Shown: piece after piece, positions 63,091 to 64,000 of the stretch
Layout: each line of letters opens with the position of its first letter
Numbering within the stretch: the stretch's first letter is position 1
Assembly (NCBI GenBank): GCA_949288955.1
Contig: CASEMS010000003.1
Span: forward strand, 1-64,000
DNA: 64,000 nt
DNA from: an uncultured Lentisphaeraceae bacterium
GTDB lineage: Bacteria; Verrucomicrobiota; Kiritimatiellia; RFP12; DVOR01
Reading direction: 5' to 3'
Made by a program: the position numbers and the translations under genes
The notes under the pieces: model-generated
What the model was told of the DNA's origin: nothing
The model's database searches: none
The model's input: the letters and a program-made list of their open reading frames with translations, nothing else

Positions 63091-63156
63091 TCGGCGGCTG
63101 ACCCAAGGTGGATCAGGGGCCGATCCGAGACGGGCCAGGGGCCGAGCCCGACGCGC
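63091..63156. repeat. 22-nt periodic array I
   Basis: Units at 63091, 63113 and 63135 with increasingly degenerate cores (TCGGCGGCTGA, TCAGGGGCCGA, CCAGGGGCCGA). It lies in the divergent gap between glnS and rpe. Confidence 0.8.
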
Positions 63157-63171
63157 CGCGCGTGGACGCTG

Positions 63172-63180
63172 TGTTATAAT
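63172..63180 (+). promoter_or_regulatory. Extended -10 promoter of rpe
   Basis: TGTTATAAT with a GGGAAAG ribosome site before ATG 63206. Confidence 0.68.
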
Positions 63181-63205
63181 GCGCCCCCAAAAAAGGGAAA
63201 GAACC

Positions 63206-63883
63206 ATGAAGATTTCCATTCTGCCTTCGTTGTTGGCGGCCGACCAGGGCCGACTGAGGGATGAGATCGCGCGGGTGGTGGCCTCGGGCGCGGACGCGCT
63301 CCACCTGGACGTGATGGACGGCCATTTCGTCCCCAACCTCTCCTTCTCCCCGGACACGGCGGCGCTCTGCCGCAAAACGCTGCCGGAGGGCTTCGCGCTG
63401 AACACCCATCTGATGATGACCAACCCCGACGCCTACGCCACCCGCTTCGCGGAGAAAGGGAGCACCACCGTGCAGTTCCATCTGGAGCTGCGCGACACGG
63501 TGAACGTCCGCGCCCTGGCCGCGGCCTTGGAGGCGCGCAACGTGCGCGTGGGGCTGGCGCTGAACCCCGAGACCCCGGCGGAGGTGGCCTTCCCTTACCT
63601 GGACGTGGCCGACGAGGTGCTCTGCATGACCGTCCACCCCGGCTACGGCGGCCAGGCCTTCATCGCCGAGGTGCTGCCGAAGATCGCGGCGTTGCGCAAG
63701 CGCGCGCCGGCCCTGGACATCATGGTGGACGGCGGCGTGAACGCGGAGACGGCGGTTTTGGCCGCCCGGGCGGGCGCCAACGCCTTCGTGGCCGGCTCCT
63801 TCCTCTTCGCCCAGGCGGACATGGCGGCGGCGGTGGCCGACCTGCGGGCACGCTGCGAGGCGGCCTTCGGCCAAGGCCTCTGA
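63206..63883 (+). CDS. rpe: Ribulose-phosphate 3-epimerase
   Basis: A 225-residue TIM-barrel enzyme that interconverts ribulose-5-P and xylulose-5-P. ILPSLLAAD, LHLDVMDGHFVPN (metal-binding His and Asp), NTHLMM, MTVHPGYGGQAF and IMVDGGVN are the family motifs. ATG 63206 matches the conserved N-terminus MKISILPSLLA. Downstream, a putative MATE gene begins after 17 nt. Confidence 0.95.
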   Translation: MKISILPSLLAADQGRLRDEIARVVASGADALHLDVMDGHFVPNLSFSPDTAALCRKTLPEGFALNTHLMMTNPDAYATRFAEKGSTTVQFHLELRDTVNVRALAAALEARNVRVGLALNPETPAEVAFPYLDVADEVLCMTVHPGYGGQAFIAEVLPKIAALRKRAPALDIMVDGGVNAETAVLAARAGANAFVAGSFLFAQADMAAAVADLRARCEAAFGQGL

Positions 63884-63900
63884 GCGCGTGGGGGGGGTGC

Positions 63901-64000
63901 ATGGCAACGACGCGCGCGTCCAAGGAGTTGGCCCGCTTCCCCGTCGGCGGGCTCTTGTGGAAGTATTCCGTGCCCGCGATTGTGGGCATGTTGGTGATGG
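63901..64000 (+). CDS. MATE-family transporter (3' truncated by window)
   Basis: Only the first 33 codons are visible. GGLLWKYSVPAIVGMLVM matches the beginning of the first helix of MATE efflux proteins. ATG 63901 follows a GGGGGGG tract acting as a poor ribosome site. Identity rests on this short stretch. Confidence 0.6.
   Translation, partial: MATTRASKELARFPVGGLLWKYSVPAIVGMLVM

Overview
The window reads as a chromosome segment from a high-GC, diderm, saccharolytic bacterium of the Planctomycetes-Verrucomicrobia-Chlamydiae group, most likely a host-associated Kiritimatiellae or Verrucomicrobiae relative. This is an inference. It rests on the RND-TolC exporter, Lgt and several lipoproteins (outer membrane), an exosortase with a PEP-CTERM cargo, a set of secreted enzymes for mucin and glycosaminoglycan glycans (PL8, GH33, GH20 x2, GH27, GH29, GH97), a eukaryote-like glycogen branching enzyme, and GlnRS. 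No rRNA, tRNA, CRISPR array, transposase or prophage gene was recognised.

Layout. 1-5 kb: end of a GH97 glycosidase, a drug/metabolite transporter, a PEGA-type lipoprotein (frame problem) and an AAA-like/PD-(D/E)XK protein. 5-8.1 kb: Tat-exported PL8 lyase. 8.1-9.1 kb: a 1-kb gene-free repeat block. 9.1-15.4 kb: EamA transporter, PEP-CTERM protein, sialidase plus SGNH esterase. 15.4-23.2 kb: second repeat block, an envelope-like operon (lipoprotein, coiled-coil proteins, Dus, membrane protein), DUF362 ferredoxin, ClpP and a phosphoesterase. 23.2-31.4 kb, minus strand: a long overlapping operon running glgA, glgB, YbjQ-like, ispD, phosphoesterase, TadE-like and three membrane proteins. 31.5-35.4 kb, minus strand: GH29, GH27 and a membrane phosphoesterase. 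35.7-42.1 kb: GT39-like protein, exosortase-EpsI fusion, DUF192, GT2, PflA and KtrB. 42.1-45.6 kb: lgt, LUD, rimO, rnhB. 45.8-53 kb, minus strand: a cystatin-like lipoprotein and a TetR-MFP-RND-OMF efflux operon. 53.3-57.1 kb: tandem GH20 genes. 57.2-63 kb, minus strand: a HAD-radical SAM fusion, dapA-dapB-folK, glnS. 63.2-64 kb: rpe and the start of a MATE transporter.

How it fits together. The glycosidases would strip sialic acid, fucose, galactose, hexosamine and uronates from host or dietary glycans; the PEP-CTERM/exosortase/GT39 set suggests surface anchoring and glycosylation; glgA/glgB store the carbon. Operons are tightly packed, with many 4-nt ATGA or GTGA overlaps. Promoters are dominated by an extended -10 (TGnTATxxT) usually without a -35 box, and six genes have the -10 so close to the start codon that their mRNAs should be leaderless.

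The strongest unexplained signal is a family of intergenic repeats with an exact 22-nt period. It occurs at nine places, each a boundary between transcription units, and in two of them it frames four copies of a larger hairpin-rich element of about 190-225 nt. Two further genome-wide oddities are Val-Thr pairs that unusually often use rare GTA/GTT codons, creating GTAAC/GTTAC, and a swing from G-rich to C-rich coding strand along several operons.
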